The notes: a model not told the origin generated them from the letters alone. Counted from the stretch's first letter, positions 9,405-19,456 are shown. The stretch is DNA of 64,000 bases from Mucilaginibacter empetricola (GCF_024808665.1 NZ_JANUBZ010000011.1:124001-188000); one strand, 5' to 3'. Translations and numbers: made by a program.

Positions 9405-10247
9405 ATGATACAACAAACTAAAGTATGGTTTATTACCGGAGCCTCTAAAGGGTTTGGTTTAAGCCTTGTAAAACAATTATTATCAAAGGGACAAAAAGTT
9501 GCTGCAACTTCCAGAAATATTGAAGAGCTTAAAAACGCCGTTAACCTGGTAACTGATAATTTTCTGCCCTTAAAAGTTGATTTGGCCGATGAAGCCAGCG
9601 TAGCCGATGCGATTCTTAAAACCAACTGCACCTTTGGCCAAATTGACGTTGTTATTAATAATGCCGGATACGGCATTGGCGGCAGCATTGAAGAATTAAC
9701 AGACCGGGAAGTGCGAAACTGTTTTGATATCAATGTTTTTGGCACACTTAACGTTATCCGCAATGTAATGCCCTATCTCCGCAAGCAACGATCAGGGCAT
9801 ATCATCAACATTTCATCAATAGCAGGCATTACAGGCGGCATTGGATGGGCCTTGTACACGGCCACAAAATTTGCAGTAGTGGGATTATCAGAAGTATTAG
9901 CCGAAGATGTAAAATCTTTAGACATAAAGGTTACCGTTGTTGCGCCAGGGGCGTTCAGAACCAGTTTTTTAACCGAAGACTCCTTAGTATTGGCAAAACA
10001 TGCAATTGACGATTACCAAGAAGTGAGAGCATCACATGCCAGGTACCAAAAGCTTGATGGCAACCAGGCTGGCGACCCTGAAAAAGCAGCAGCGGCAATG
10101 ATAAAAATTGCTTTTGACGAAACCCCTCCCGTGCATCTTTTATTAGGAGAAGATGCCTATGACCGCGCCATGCAAAAACTCGAAAAACTTGACAAAACCT
10201 TTAGGTTTAATGAAGAATTATCGAAATCAATGGCCTACCATGGATAA
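9405..10247 (+). CDS. Short-chain dehydrogenase/reductase
   Basis: Classical SDR of 280 residues using NAD(P)H. The glycine motif TGASKGFG sits at residues 11-18, NNAGYG and the catalytic Ser/Tyr/Lys set (NISSIAG, YTATK) follow in order. The start at 9405 places the Rossmann motif at the normal distance from the N-terminus. It follows an AraC regulator likely to control it. Substrate unknown; proteins of this type are usually annotated only as SDR oxidoreductases. Confidence 0.88.
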   Translation: MIQQTKVWFITGASKGFGLSLVKQLLSKGQKVAATSRNIEELKNAVNLVTDNFLPLKVDLADEASVADAILKTNCTFGQIDVVINNAGYGIGGSIEELTDREVRNCFDINVFGTLNVIRNVMPYLRKQRSGHIINISSIAGITGGIGWALYTATKFAVVGLSEVLAEDVKSLDIKVTVVAPGAFRTSFLTEDSLVLAKHAIDDYQEVRASHARYQKLDGNQAGDPEKAAAAMIKIAFDETPPVHLLLGEDAYDRAMQKLEKLDKTFRFNEELSKSMAYHG

Positions 10248-10799
10248 TTACCTATAGGTTAATGAATGAATTATTTTTCCTCAAGTGTTGGTCCAAGAAA
10301 AACAAAAAACAGGGCTAATAAACAAACGCGATTTAAATCAAATCGCGTTTGTTCGTTTTAAGATTATTCATCTTCAGGCTTCTATAACATTTTATATATA
10401 AAAAGGCATTTTCCGCTAACTTATTAAAGAATAGTTACGTATAAATGTTGGTAAATGGGAAACTGGGAGAAAAAAATGGCTAAGGCCTACGGTTTATTTT
10501 GAAAAAACCGGCAACATTTTGATTTAATAATTTATTGAGATTAATGCGGAGTAAACAAAATGTAACGATTTTATTACTTCTTAAACAATCAATACTTTCC
10601 TATTGATTAATGTTAATAAAAATATCCCAATACATGCGTTTTTTTAAATAAAACACACGTATTATTGTTTTTTTAATAATCAAAATTCATTGTTTTTGAT
10701 TTATTTTAAAGATTCCCTAATATCATTTAAACTAGATATTAACCCTTTTTTTAACTCGGCAACAGAAATATTATCTGTGACTGAGAGCAGCGAAGCTAT
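10248..10799. other. Intergenic region upstream of the exopolysaccharide locus
   Basis: No gene seen. The left part carries the terminator at 10321-10353. The remaining 440 bp are very AT-rich and end at the first exopolysaccharide gene, so the locus promoter and a long leader probably lie here. Such a leader would be the expected target of the UpxY antiterminator at 14078, but I could not identify a specific element. Confidence 0.5.
10321..10353 (+). terminator. Rho-independent terminator after the SDR gene
   Basis: A 14-bp stem (AACAAACGCGATTT and its complement) with a 5-base loop, followed by CGTTTTA. It separates the SDR unit from the exopolysaccharide locus. Confidence 0.75.
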
Positions 10800-11639
10800 A
10801 TGAAATCCATAAAAAACGGCTTATCCGCCTTACTGACCATTTTTGTAGTAATGTTAACTATGAATTCATGCGTCGATAGTAAAAAGTTGGCATACTTTAA
10901 TAATGTTAAAAGAGACACCACTATTGAGATGCAGGCGGTACCTCCCGTATTTAAAATAAGTCGGAATGATTTGCTCCAAATTACCATTGAGAGCCTGGAT
11001 GCGCAGACTATGGCCGTTTTAAATCAAGCCAATGGTGGTTCAGCAGCGTCATTATCAGGAACCTCTATAACGCCAGCCACACCATCAACCGGCGCAATCC
11101 CAACCAGCGGAACCGCTGCCGCGGGCAACCTGGTTAACGAAAAAGGCAACGTCACCTTGCCTTTGATTGGAATTATTAAGGCTGCGGGGTTAACAAAAGA
11201 AGAGCTGGAAACTGAAATAAAGAAAGCGCTTATTGACAAAAAGATTTTACTGGACCCAATGGTTACCGTGCGTATTCTTAATTACAAAGTAACCATATTA
11301 GGCGAGGTTAATCATCCTGGTGTAATTCCTGTTCCAACCGAAAAAATTACGCTGCCCGAAGCTCTTGGGCTGGCCGGGGATTTAACACCCTTTGGCAGAC
11401 GTGATAATGTTTTACTGGCCCGGCTTGTTGGAAATAAATTGATTTACAAGCGTTTCAGCTTAAATGATGATAAACTATTTGACAAGGATTTGTACTATCT
11501 GCAAAATAACGATTTAATTTATATAGAGGGTAACAAGGCCAAAGCAGGCCAGGGAGACAGAAGTACGCAAACTATCCCTATTTTCTTAAGCGCAATATCA
11601 TTACTGGGGGTTATAATATCATTGGCCATTCGTAAATAA
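10800..11639 (+). CDS. Polysaccharide export outer-membrane lipoprotein (Wza/BexD-like)
   Basis: Outer-membrane secretin-like channel subunit for polysaccharide export. The signal peptide ends at a lipobox (LTMNSC, Cys24). Next come the Poly_export domain and an SLBB-type segment (VTILGEVNHPG). A hydrophobic C-terminal helix (about residues 258-277) matches the membrane-spanning helix of Wza. A Ser/Thr/Ala-rich insertion at about residues 80-105 is low complexity. First gene of the exopolysaccharide locus, 14 bp before the Wzc-like gene. Confidence 0.9.
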   Translation: MKSIKNGLSALLTIFVVMLTMNSCVDSKKLAYFNNVKRDTTIEMQAVPPVFKISRNDLLQITIESLDAQTMAVLNQANGGSAASLSGTSITPATPSTGAIPTSGTAAAGNLVNEKGNVTLPLIGIIKAAGLTKEELETEIKKALIDKKILLDPMVTVRILNYKVTILGEVNHPGVIPVPTEKITLPEALGLAGDLTPFGRRDNVLLARLVGNKLIYKRFSLNDDKLFDKDLYYLQNNDLIYIEGNKAKAGQGDRSTQTIPIFLSAISLLGVIISLAIRK

Positions 11640-11653
11640 TTAATTAACTATTG

Positions 11654-14071
11654 ATGAACACCTCAAAAAAAAGGGAAAATTCGGATTTCTCTGAAATGGA
11701 TGAATCCAATAACTTTTTTAAAAATATTGCTTATCGGTATGTTCCGTATTGGCCTGTTTTTTTACTGACTTTTGTTATATCAATAGGTGGTGCGTGGATA
11801 TATCTTCGTTATCAAACACCCATTTATGAAGCCAGTGCTTCTATTCTGTTAAAAGATGATAAAAATGACAATGAAGGCTCAAACATATTAGAATCATTAA
11901 ATATATCAGGCACCAAAAAAAATGTAGAAAATGAACTTGTGGTGCTAAAATCGCATTCTTTAATGCGACAGGTGGTTACGGAACTGGGATTGTACGCTCA
12001 AATTTATCAAAAAGGGCAGCTTAGGGATGTACTGTCTTTTCCATCCTCTCCTGTTAAATTTGTTGCTTTATATCCTGATAGTATAGCAAATGCACCACAT
12101 CCTATTATATTTGAATACCTGCCGGCTAAAAATGCTGTAAAAATAGATAACAAAAACTATCCACTAAACACCGCTGTAAAAACGCCATACGGAACTTTTC
12201 AAATTTTCAAATCGGCTGATAGTACCAGTTCATTTATAGCAAATAGTAAACATCCTTTCACGCTTCAATTAAATTCAATTAAAACCGTTGCTAAACAACT
12301 ATTAGGTCCGTTTTCAGTATCCGCAAATTCAAAACAGTCTTCGGTTATTACATTAAAGTTTACCGATCAAAATCCGCAGCGTGCCGAAGCCATTCTTAAC
12401 ACTTTAATTAACGACTATAGTAAAAACGAAATAGAAGATAAAAATACCATTGCATCACACACCCTTCAGTTTTTGGAAGATAGGTTAAGAATTGTAAATG
12501 GGGAGCTTTCTAAAGTTGAAGGAGATATACAACAATATAAATCGAAAGAAAATATTGTTGACGTATCTGAAGAAGGTAAAATGTTTTTAACCAGTGTACA
12601 GGAGAGTGACCTTAAAATAAACGAAATCAATATTCAGCTTTCTGTATTAGATCAGGTTGAAAAATATGTTGTAAAAAAAGGCGATGCACCTGGTGTAGTA
12701 CCCGGAACAGCTATAATTACCGATCAGCTTTTATCGCAGCTGCTTTTAAAACTTTATGAAGACGACCTGCAACTGAACAGATTGAGAAAAGTTTCGGGTG
12801 ACAACTCGCCGTCAATTATTGATCTTAAAACTCAAATTGAACAGCTGAAACCAAGTATACTCGAAAATATCCATACTATCAGGCAAAACTTACTAGCCTC
12901 AAGGCTTCAATTGCAAACTGATAATAATAAACTTAACGCCTCATTAAAGCAGGTTCCGCAAAAAGAACGTGCCCTGGTAGAGATTAGCCGCGATCAGCTG
13001 ATTAAAAGTGGTATATATTCATTCCTACTGCAAAAAAGAGAAGAAACACAATTATCTTTAGCTGCATCGGTGTCTGACAGCCGCATTATTGATGCTGCCG
13101 AGACTAACCCCCTCCCCATAAAACCTGTTAAAAGTAATATATACTTTATCTGTTTTGCGATGGGGATGCTGGTATCAATAGCTTTTGTATTGGTACGCGA
13201 GGTTTACAATAAATTAGTGCTTTTCCGCACAGAGATTTTTAACGGCACTTACGCACCTATTATTGCTGAAATATTATTCGATCCGGGCGACGAACCAATA
13301 AAAATAAAAGACGGTAATAACACCGTAATTGCAGAACAATTCAGGGCGCTGCGAACAGCTTTAAGTTATGAAGGGATTCGCGATGATAAGAATGTTATTC
13401 TGACTACCTCTTCTATATCAGGCGAAGGAAAAAGCTTTTTGGCTATTAACCTGGCTATAGCTATGACTTTGGCAAATAAAAAAGTTGCACTGCTTGAGTT
13501 GGATTTACGCAAACCCAAGTTTGCTAAAATGTTGAAATTATCGAGAGAAAATGGCATCGCCGAATACCTTGTCGGGTTGGCTACTATTGATGAAATCAAA
13601 AAGCCGTTGCCCGAAATACCCAATTTATTTGTTTTTACAGCTGGCGCACCGGCCCCTAATCCTACAGAGCTATTACTTGACAAAAAGCTTGATTCCTTAA
13701 TAAAAGAGCTAAAAAATGATTTCGACTATGTGATAATTGATTCGCCGCCGGTGAGTTTAATTACCGACGCCAAACTACTTAATACATACGCTGACATTTG
13801 CTTATTTGTAATACGGCATAACTATACGCCTAAATTGTATTTGAAAATGATTGATGAAATTTACAACAGCAATCAGCTAAACAACATAAATATCATTTTT
13901 AATGGTATAAAACCGCGCGGCATATTCAACCAGGGCTTTGGCCAGGGATATGGCCAAGGTTATGGCTATGGGTACGGATATGGCTACGGTTATAACTATG
14001 CAGAAGACGTTAAAAAGAATAAGTCAAACAACATATTCAAAAACATAGGACGCCTGTTTGGTAAAAAGTAA
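11654..14071 (+). CDS. Wzc-like polysaccharide co-polymerase and BY-kinase
   Basis: Inner-membrane protein controlling chain length and export by autophosphorylation. I start at the ATG at 11654; the frame also allows a TTG at 11651. Order in 805 residues: first TM, Wzz domain, long coiled coil (about 250-450), second TM near 500, then the BY-kinase with Walker A SGEGKS (about 590), Walker A' LELDLRKPK and Walker B YVIIDSPP. The C-terminus has eight tyrosines in a Gly/Tyr repeat (766-782), the expected autophosphorylation cluster. No separate Wzb-type phosphatase gene is seen in the locus. Confidence 0.93.
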   Translation: MNTSKKRENSDFSEMDESNNFFKNIAYRYVPYWPVFLLTFVISIGGAWIYLRYQTPIYEASASILLKDDKNDNEGSNILESLNISGTKKNVENELVVLKSHSLMRQVVTELGLYAQIYQKGQLRDVLSFPSSPVKFVALYPDSIANAPHPIIFEYLPAKNAVKIDNKNYPLNTAVKTPYGTFQIFKSADSTSSFIANSKHPFTLQLNSIKTVAKQLLGPFSVSANSKQSSVITLKFTDQNPQRAEAILNTLINDYSKNEIEDKNTIASHTLQFLEDRLRIVNGELSKVEGDIQQYKSKENIVDVSEEGKMFLTSVQESDLKINEINIQLSVLDQVEKYVVKKGDAPGVVPGTAIITDQLLSQLLLKLYEDDLQLNRLRKVSGDNSPSIIDLKTQIEQLKPSILENIHTIRQNLLASRLQLQTDNNKLNASLKQVPQKERALVEISRDQLIKSGIYSFLLQKREETQLSLAASVSDSRIIDAAETNPLPIKPVKSNIYFICFAMGMLVSIAFVLVREVYNKLVLFRTEIFNGTYAPIIAEILFDPGDEPIKIKDGNNTVIAEQFRALRTALSYEGIRDDKNVILTTSSISGEGKSFLAINLAIAMTLANKKVALLELDLRKPKFAKMLKLSRENGIAEYLVGLATIDEIKKPLPEIPNLFVFTAGAPAPNPTELLLDKKLDSLIKELKNDFDYVIIDSPPVSLITDAKLLNTYADICLFVIRHNYTPKLYLKMIDEIYNSNQLNNINIIFNGIKPRGIFNQGFGQGYGQGYGYGYGYGYGYNYAEDVKKNKSNNIFKNIGRLFGKK

Positions 14072-14077
14072 TAAAAG

Positions 14078-14605
14078 ATGAATACGGCTACTGTTATAAA
14101 CGCAGAATTGGATAAACACTGGTACGTAGTTTATACCAAACCACGATGGGAAAAAAAGGTTGCAGAATTGCTAACTATTGCCGGTTTTGAAAACTATTGT
14201 CCGCTTGACAAGGTAACCCGGCAATGGAGCGACCGAGAGAAAATTGTGCTGGAGCCTTTCTTTAAATCTTACGTGTTTGTCCGTGTTAATGAAAATCAGA
14301 AATGGAAGGTGCCCGATGTTCCGGGGATTATAAGCTACGTATATTGGTTAGGTAAACCCGCAATTGTTCCAACCGCCGAGATAGAACAAATTAAATTATT
14401 CTTAAATACTCACGACAAAGTATTTGTAAAGGCTTTAAATATTTCGGCCGGTCACAAAATAAAGATTACTGCGGGCGCATTCAGAAATATGCAGGGAGTA
14501 GTAGTTGCATTAAAAGGAAAACAAGTACAAGTAGAAATACCCAGTTTAAACATTGCGTTAATAGCAATGAGCGCCAATAATGTGGAAATGGTTAGCTCAA
14601 TATAA
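14078..14605 (+). CDS. UpxY-family transcription antiterminator (NusG-like)
   Basis: A 175-residue NusG paralogue with the NGN domain at the N-terminus (WYVVYTKPRWEKKVAE, EPFFKSYVFVRV) and a KOW-like C-terminus. In Bacteroides, UpxY proteins bind RNA polymerase and stop premature termination in the leader of their own capsule operon. Here the gene is third, 6 bp after the BY-kinase gene, rather than first. Role in readthrough of this long locus is inferred. Confidence 0.9.
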   Translation: MNTATVINAELDKHWYVVYTKPRWEKKVAELLTIAGFENYCPLDKVTRQWSDREKIVLEPFFKSYVFVRVNENQKWKVPDVPGIISYVYWLGKPAIVPTAEIEQIKLFLNTHDKVFVKALNISAGHKIKITAGAFRNMQGVVVALKGKQVQVEIPSLNIALIAMSANNVEMVSSI

Positions 14606-14622
14606 AACAACCGTCATTTAAG

Positions 14623-15663
14623 ATGCTTAAGTATACCCTTAAAGTAGAAATGCTGCGTAAAGAAACTGCTGATACTATTACAGTATGTTTTAAGCAGCCG
14701 GCATTAAAAAAAGTAAAGTATCAGGCAGGGCAATATCTTACACTTATTTTTAACATAAATGGCCGCAGATATATCCGCCCTTATTCATTTTCATCTTCAC
14801 CGGGTATTGATCCTTTTCTGGAAGTTACCGTAAAACGTGTTCCCGGCGGAGTTGTTTCAAATCACATTTTTGATAAAGTTAGCGTTGGCGACCTGATAGA
14901 AGTGATTGAGCCAATGGGCGATTTTGTGATTAATGAATCTATAATATCAAACAACAGTCATGTTTTTTTATGGGGTGCCGGAAGTGGTATCACACCTTTG
15001 TTTTCTATAATTAAGCATTTGTTGCATAACCATAATCTTAAAGTTACGCTGGTGTATGGTAACAGAAACTTTGAATCGGTTATTTTTTATGATCAATTAA
15101 CCGAGTTGGCTAAACAATATTCCGATGCCTTTGCACTTTGGCATTTTCACACCCAGTTAATTGTAAAAGAAGATTGCCCCAACATTATACAGGGCCGCAT
15201 TCAAACCGGTGAGGTGTTATCCCTCATGAATAAAACTAATGATATTAACAATTCGGTACACTTTATATGTGGGCCAACGGGTTTAAAAGAGTCTGTTAAA
15301 AAAGGACTTAACATTTTAAATATCCCGGCTGCTAACATTTATGCCGAAGATTTTGAGTTAGTAAAGGACGAGAAAGAATTGGCCGAAATTATCACGCGTT
15401 CAGTCAAAATTGAAAAAGACGGTACTTGTAATACATTAGAAGTAACAAAGGGTAAAAGTATTTTAGAGGCAGGTTTGGATGCCCTTATCGATCTGCCTTA
15501 TTCGTGCCAGGTAGGAAATTGCCTGCTTTGCAAAGGAAAGCTCCTCAATGGGCAACTAAAATATGCCGGATTGGAGACCCTCCCCACCGGTCTTCAAAAT
15601 GACGAATATTTATTATGCTGTACTTACCCACTTACCGACGACGTGGAAGTCAGCCTCAATTAA
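14623..15663 (+). CDS. Ferredoxin-NAD(P)H reductase, probable E3 partner of the CDP-sugar dehydrase
   Basis: Flavin/iron-sulfur reductase likely to feed electrons to the E1 dehydrase at 17608. The N-terminal FAD domain has RPYSFSSSPG, the NAD domain has WGAGSGITPLF, and the C-terminal plant-type 2Fe-2S domain has Cys295, Cys300, Cys303 and Cys332 or 333. In AscD/DdhD of Yersinia the 2Fe-2S domain is N-terminal, so the domain order is reversed here and resembles PaaE-type reductases. The role comes from its place directly before ddhA, ddhB and ddhC homologues (21 bp gap). Confidence 0.82.
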   Translation: MLKYTLKVEMLRKETADTITVCFKQPALKKVKYQAGQYLTLIFNINGRRYIRPYSFSSSPGIDPFLEVTVKRVPGGVVSNHIFDKVSVGDLIEVIEPMGDFVINESIISNNSHVFLWGAGSGITPLFSIIKHLLHNHNLKVTLVYGNRNFESVIFYDQLTELAKQYSDAFALWHFHTQLIVKEDCPNIIQGRIQTGEVLSLMNKTNDINNSVHFICGPTGLKESVKKGLNILNIPAANIYAEDFELVKDEKELAEIITRSVKIEKDGTCNTLEVTKGKSILEAGLDALIDLPYSCQVGNCLLCKGKLLNGQLKYAGLETLPTGLQNDEYLLCCTYPLTDDVEVSLN

Positions 15664-15683
15664 TTTAAAGCAAAACCACATAA

Positions 15684-16454
15684 ATGAAAGTTGTTATACT
15701 AGCCGGAGGACTAGGCACGAGGCTGTCTGAAGAAACTTCAATAAGACCAAAACCCATGGTTGAAATTGGAGGTATGCCCATATTATGGCATATTATGAAA
15801 ATTTACTCAACACACGGTTTTAATGATTTTATAGTTTGCCTGGGATATAAAGGATATGTGATTAAAGAGTTTTTCACTAATTACTTCCTCCATAAATCAG
15901 ACGTTACTATAGATCTGTCAAATAACTCCATACAAATACACGACAGCCAGGCTGAACCTTGGAAAATTACGCTGGTGGATACCGGAAATGAGTCAATGAC
16001 CGGCGGGCGAATAAAAAGAGTTCAACCCCACGTTGGAAACGAACCATTTATGCTTACCTATGGTGATGGTGTTGGCGATATAGATATCAAAAAATTAGTT
16101 AAGTTTCATACAGATGGCGGTAAACTTTTAACCGTAACGGCGGTACAGCCATCAGGTAAATTTGGCGCACTTAACATTGATGAAGGCGAACAGGTAAATG
16201 CTTTTTTAGAGAAGCCAAAAGGTGATGGCGCCTGGGTAAACGCCGGCTTTTTTGTTTGCCAGCCAGAAGTATTTGACTTCATAAACGGCGACAGTACCAT
16301 ATGGGAAAAAGAACCGCTCGAAAAAATTGCTTTTAGCGGGCAAATGCGTGCTTATAAACACCATGGCTTTTGGAAACCGATGGACACACTAAGAGATAAA
16401 GTTGAGCTGGAGGAAGATTGGGTGAAAAATAAAGCGAAATGGAAAATCTGGTAA
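15684..16454 (+). CDS. rfbF: Glucose-1-phosphate cytidylyltransferase
   Basis: Makes CDP-D-glucose from CTP and glucose-1-phosphate, the entry step to CDP-deoxysugars. The 256-residue protein has the nucleotidyltransferase motif AGGLGTRLSEET with the downstream RPKPMVEIGG, and the family-typical NAGFFVCQPEVFDFI and HHGFWKPMDTLRDK. Length matches RfbF/DdhA/AscA. One base separates its stop from the next start, consistent with a single transcript. Confidence 0.94.
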   Translation: MKVVILAGGLGTRLSEETSIRPKPMVEIGGMPILWHIMKIYSTHGFNDFIVCLGYKGYVIKEFFTNYFLHKSDVTIDLSNNSIQIHDSQAEPWKITLVDTGNESMTGGRIKRVQPHVGNEPFMLTYGDGVGDIDIKKLVKFHTDGGKLLTVTAVQPSGKFGALNIDEGEQVNAFLEKPKGDGAWVNAGFFVCQPEVFDFINGDSTIWEKEPLEKIAFSGQMRAYKHHGFWKPMDTLRDKVELEEDWVKNKAKWKIW

Positions 16455-16455
16455 T

Positions 16456-17535
16456 ATGTTAAAACAGTTACAAGCAGCTTATAATGGTAAGCGGGTTTTT
16501 TTAACGGGTCATACTGGTTTTAAAGGATCGTGGATCCTAAAGGTTTTGTCGCTTTTGGGGGCCGAGATACAAGGTTACTCCTTATCGCCAGAGTTTGAGT
16601 ACAATTTGTATAACCTGATAAACGGAGACAGTCTGAATGATTCCATTATTGCCGATATCAGAAACAAAGAAGGTTTAAAGAAAGCGATAATCGATTTTCA
16701 ACCCGATTTTATTTTCCATTTGGCTGCACAGCCGCTTGTTCGCTTATCTTACCAAATCCCATCCGAAACTTTTGAGGTAAACGCGGTGGGCACGGCAAAC
16801 GTGCTTGATGCTGTGCGATATTTAAACAAACCTTGCCAGTTAATTATTATTACTACCGATAAGGTATATCATAACCAGGAATGGGAACATCCTTACAAGG
16901 AAACAGACAGACTTGGTGGCTACGATCCTTACAGTGCCAGTAAAGCCTGTGCCGAACTGGTTATCGACTCTTACAGAAACTCCTTTTTTAATCCATCAAA
17001 CTACAATGAACACGGCAAAGCAATTGCTGTAACCAGGGCCGGAAACGTAATTGGCGGCGGCGATTGGGCAAAAGACAGGTTAATACCCGATATTGTGAGA
17101 GCACTTTCGCAACAACAGGAAGTAAGTATACGTAATCCTAATGCAGTCAGGCCATGGCAACATGTACTTGAGCCAGTAGTAGGTTATTTGATATTAGGAG
17201 AAAAATTACTTAATTCTCCCCTGCTTTATAGTTCTGCCTACAATTTCGGACCACATCTGGACGATGCCATGCCAGTAAGTGCTATGGTTAATCTGGCTAT
17301 CAAAGCCTGGGGAGGCGGTAATTTTAAAAATACATCTGCTGAACATCAGCCACATGAAGCTGGTCTTTTAAAATTAGATATTAACAAGGCGTCAATCGAG
17401 CTGGGCTGGAATCCGAAGTATAATGCTCAAACAGCTATTGATAAAACTATAGCCTGGTATAAGAATTATGTTACTCATCCCGGAGAGGTAATAAATTTCA
17501 CTGAAAATCAGGTCAAAGACTTTATATCCGCGTAG
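16456..17535 (+). CDS. rfbG: CDP-glucose 4,6-dehydratase
   Basis: Converts CDP-D-glucose to CDP-4-keto-6-deoxyglucose. The 359-residue extended SDR has the NAD motif TGHTGFKGSW, the TTDKVY and YDPYSASKACAE stretches containing the catalytic Thr/Asp and YxxxK, and the late RPWQHVLEP motif, all typical of RfbG/DdhB/AscB. It sits between the cytidylyltransferase and the E1 dehydrase as in known 3,6-dideoxyhexose clusters. Confidence 0.94.
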   Translation: MLKQLQAAYNGKRVFLTGHTGFKGSWILKVLSLLGAEIQGYSLSPEFEYNLYNLINGDSLNDSIIADIRNKEGLKKAIIDFQPDFIFHLAAQPLVRLSYQIPSETFEVNAVGTANVLDAVRYLNKPCQLIIITTDKVYHNQEWEHPYKETDRLGGYDPYSASKACAELVIDSYRNSFFNPSNYNEHGKAIAVTRAGNVIGGGDWAKDRLIPDIVRALSQQQEVSIRNPNAVRPWQHVLEPVVGYLILGEKLLNSPLLYSSAYNFGPHLDDAMPVSAMVNLAIKAWGGGNFKNTSAEHQPHEAGLLKLDINKASIELGWNPKYNAQTAIDKTIAWYKNYVTHPGEVINFTENQVKDFISA

Positions 17536-17607
17536 CTTTACCCCTATTTAACAGGTTGTATCCCTCAATATCATCTATTTAAAAATACTTTAGTTTAAGA
17601 AAATATT

Positions 17608-18909
17608 ATGTTGAAAAACATTAACGGTCAGGAGTTAGAAAAAAGCCTAAGAGCAATTGCTAAAGCAAAAACAACACAAATAATTGTGCCGGGCGAAAAT
17701 TACATACCCGTTACCGGCAAAGTGCTTGATGAAGAAGATATATTGTTAGGTGTAGATGCAGCTTTAGATGGCTGGTTAACAGCCGGACGTTTTGCCAATG
17801 AATTTGAAAAAGATTTTGCAGCCTATTTTAAGGCTCCAAAGGCATTATTGGTTAACTCCGGGTCATCAGCCAATTTGGTGGCTTTTTATGCGCTAACTTC
17901 ACCTAAACTTGGCGACAGGGCAATAAAACCCGGCGATGAGGTAATTACTGTTGCCGGTGGTTTTCCTACTACTGTTAATCCGATGATACAGTTTGGAGCT
18001 ATACCGGTTTTTATTGATATTGATATTGCCACTCATAATGTAATGTCAGACCAAATTGAGGCGGCCGTTTCATCAAAAACCAAGGCTATCATGATTGCCC
18101 ATTCATTAGGCAATCCATTTGATTTGGATGAGGTAATGCGCGTGGCAAAAAAATATAACCTGTGGGTAGTTGAAGACGACTGTGACTCATTAGGAGCTAC
18201 TTATCGCGATAAAAAGACAGGAACATTTGGTGATATATCAACGTTCTCATTTTACCCGGCTCACCACATCACTATGGGCGAAGGTGGTGCCGTATTGATA
18301 AACAATCCTCAACTGGCAAAAATTGCAGAAAGCTTCAGAGACTGGGGGCGCGATTGTTATTGCGAACCAGGGAGAGATAATACCTGCGGCTGCCGGTTTT
18401 CACAGCAATTGGGGTCATTACCTTTTGGATACGACCATAAATACACCTATTCGCATATTGGCTTTAATTTAAAAGTAACTGATATGCAAGCTGCATTTGG
18501 CGTTTCTCAGTTAAAAAAACTGGAGCATTTTGTACAACGTCGCCGTGAAAATTATGCTGCGTTGTATAGCCGGATGAAAGAACTGGAAGATATATTCATA
18601 TTGCCCGAGCCTACGCCAAATAGCGATCCATCGTGGTTCGGTTTCCTTTTAACCTTACGCGAAGGGGATGCCGCCGACAGACACATGCTTGTTCAGCATT
18701 TGGAAGAAAAGAAGATAGGAACCCGTCTGCTATTTGGAGGCAACATACTGCGGCAGCCCGGCTATGCAAATATCAACCACCGGGTGGTAGGTGATTTGAA
18801 AAACACCGATATTATAATGAATCAATCCTTTTGGCTGGGCGTATGGCCCGGTTTAAATGAAAGCCATTATGATTATATACTTTCTGTAATAAAAACTTAT
18901 CTGCAGTAA
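17608..18909 (+). CDS. rfbH: CDP-4-keto-6-deoxyglucose 3-dehydrase (E1)
   Basis: PMP- and iron-sulfur-dependent enzyme removing the 3-hydroxyl of the CDP sugar with the E3 reductase. It has the DegT/DnrJ/EryC1 aminotransferase fold, but the PLP lysine is replaced by His (His219-His220 in [13 protein letters not shown]), the hallmark of this dehydrase. Cys250, Cys252, Cys260 and Cys262 form the 2Fe-2S site in DCYCEPG...CGC. Length (433) equals RfbH/AscC. This gene fixes the pathway as 3,6-dideoxyhexose synthesis. Confidence 0.95.
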   Translation: MLKNINGQELEKSLRAIAKAKTTQIIVPGENYIPVTGKVLDEEDILLGVDAALDGWLTAGRFANEFEKDFAAYFKAPKALLVNSGSSANLVAFYALTSPKLGDRAIKPGDEVITVAGGFPTTVNPMIQFGAIPVFIDIDIATHNVMSDQIEAAVSSKTKAIMIAHSLGNPFDLDEVMRVAKKYNLWVVEDDCDSLGATYRDKKTGTFGDISTFSFYPAHHITMGEGGAVLINNPQLAKIAESFRDWGRDCYCEPGRDNTCGCRFSQQLGSLPFGYDHKYTYSHIGFNLKVTDMQAAFGVSQLKKLEHFVQRRRENYAALYSRMKELEDIFILPEPTPNSDPSWFGFLLTLREGDAADRHMLVQHLEEKKIGTRLLFGGNILRQPGYANINHRVVGDLKNTDIIMNQSFWLGVWPGLNESHYDYILSVIKTYLQ

Positions 18910-18915
18910 CGGTTT

Positions 18916-19452
18916 ATGGAGATAGAAAAAACTTTTATAGAAGGGCTACTGGTTATACATCTCAATAAATTGAGTGATGACAGGGGTGCTTTTATTAAAA
19001 CATTTAATAATGATTTTTCTGTTCAACATAACCTGGTAACCGATTTTAAAGAAAGCTATTTTTCTGTTTCGGGCGTGAATGTAGTACGCGGGATGCATTT
19101 TCAAACACCGTCTGCTCAGCATACTAAACTGGTTTATATAAATAAAGGAAACATTACAGACGTAGTGCTGGACATCAGAAAAAATTCAGCAACTTATGGC
19201 AGATATTTTACCATAACGCTGTCTGATACTCAGCCCAAGCTTGTTTACATACCCGAAGGCCTGGCACATGGTTTTTTGTCGCTACAGGAAAATTCAATTG
19301 TAACTTATTTACAAACATCAGTTTACAGCAAAGACCATGACCACGGCATAAAATGGGATTCTTTTGGATTTGACTGGGGTGTAACCAATCCCATTATATC
19401 AATTCGCGATCAATCTTTTACCACCCTGGGAGACTTTAAATCCCCCTTTTAA
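18916..19452 (+). CDS. RmlC-type sugar epimerase, probable AscE-like CDP-sugar 5-epimerase
   Basis: A 178-residue cupin of the dTDP-4-dehydrorhamnose 3,5-epimerase family. The active-site region RGMHFQ and the YIPEGLAHGF stretch are present. No dTDP-rhamnose genes are nearby. Between the E1 dehydrase and an RmlD-type reductase the gene most likely epimerises C5 of a CDP-3,6-dideoxy-4-ketohexose, like AscE in ascarylose synthesis. Specificity is inferred from context. It lies 6 bp after rfbH. Confidence 0.82.
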   Translation: MEIEKTFIEGLLVIHLNKLSDDRGAFIKTFNNDFSVQHNLVTDFKESYFSVSGVNVVRGMHFQTPSAQHTKLVYINKGNITDVVLDIRKNSATYGRYFTITLSDTQPKLVYIPEGLAHGFLSLQENSIVTYLQTSVYSKDHDHGIKWDSFGFDWGVTNPIISIRDQSFTTLGDFKSPF

Positions 19453-19456
19453 ATAA

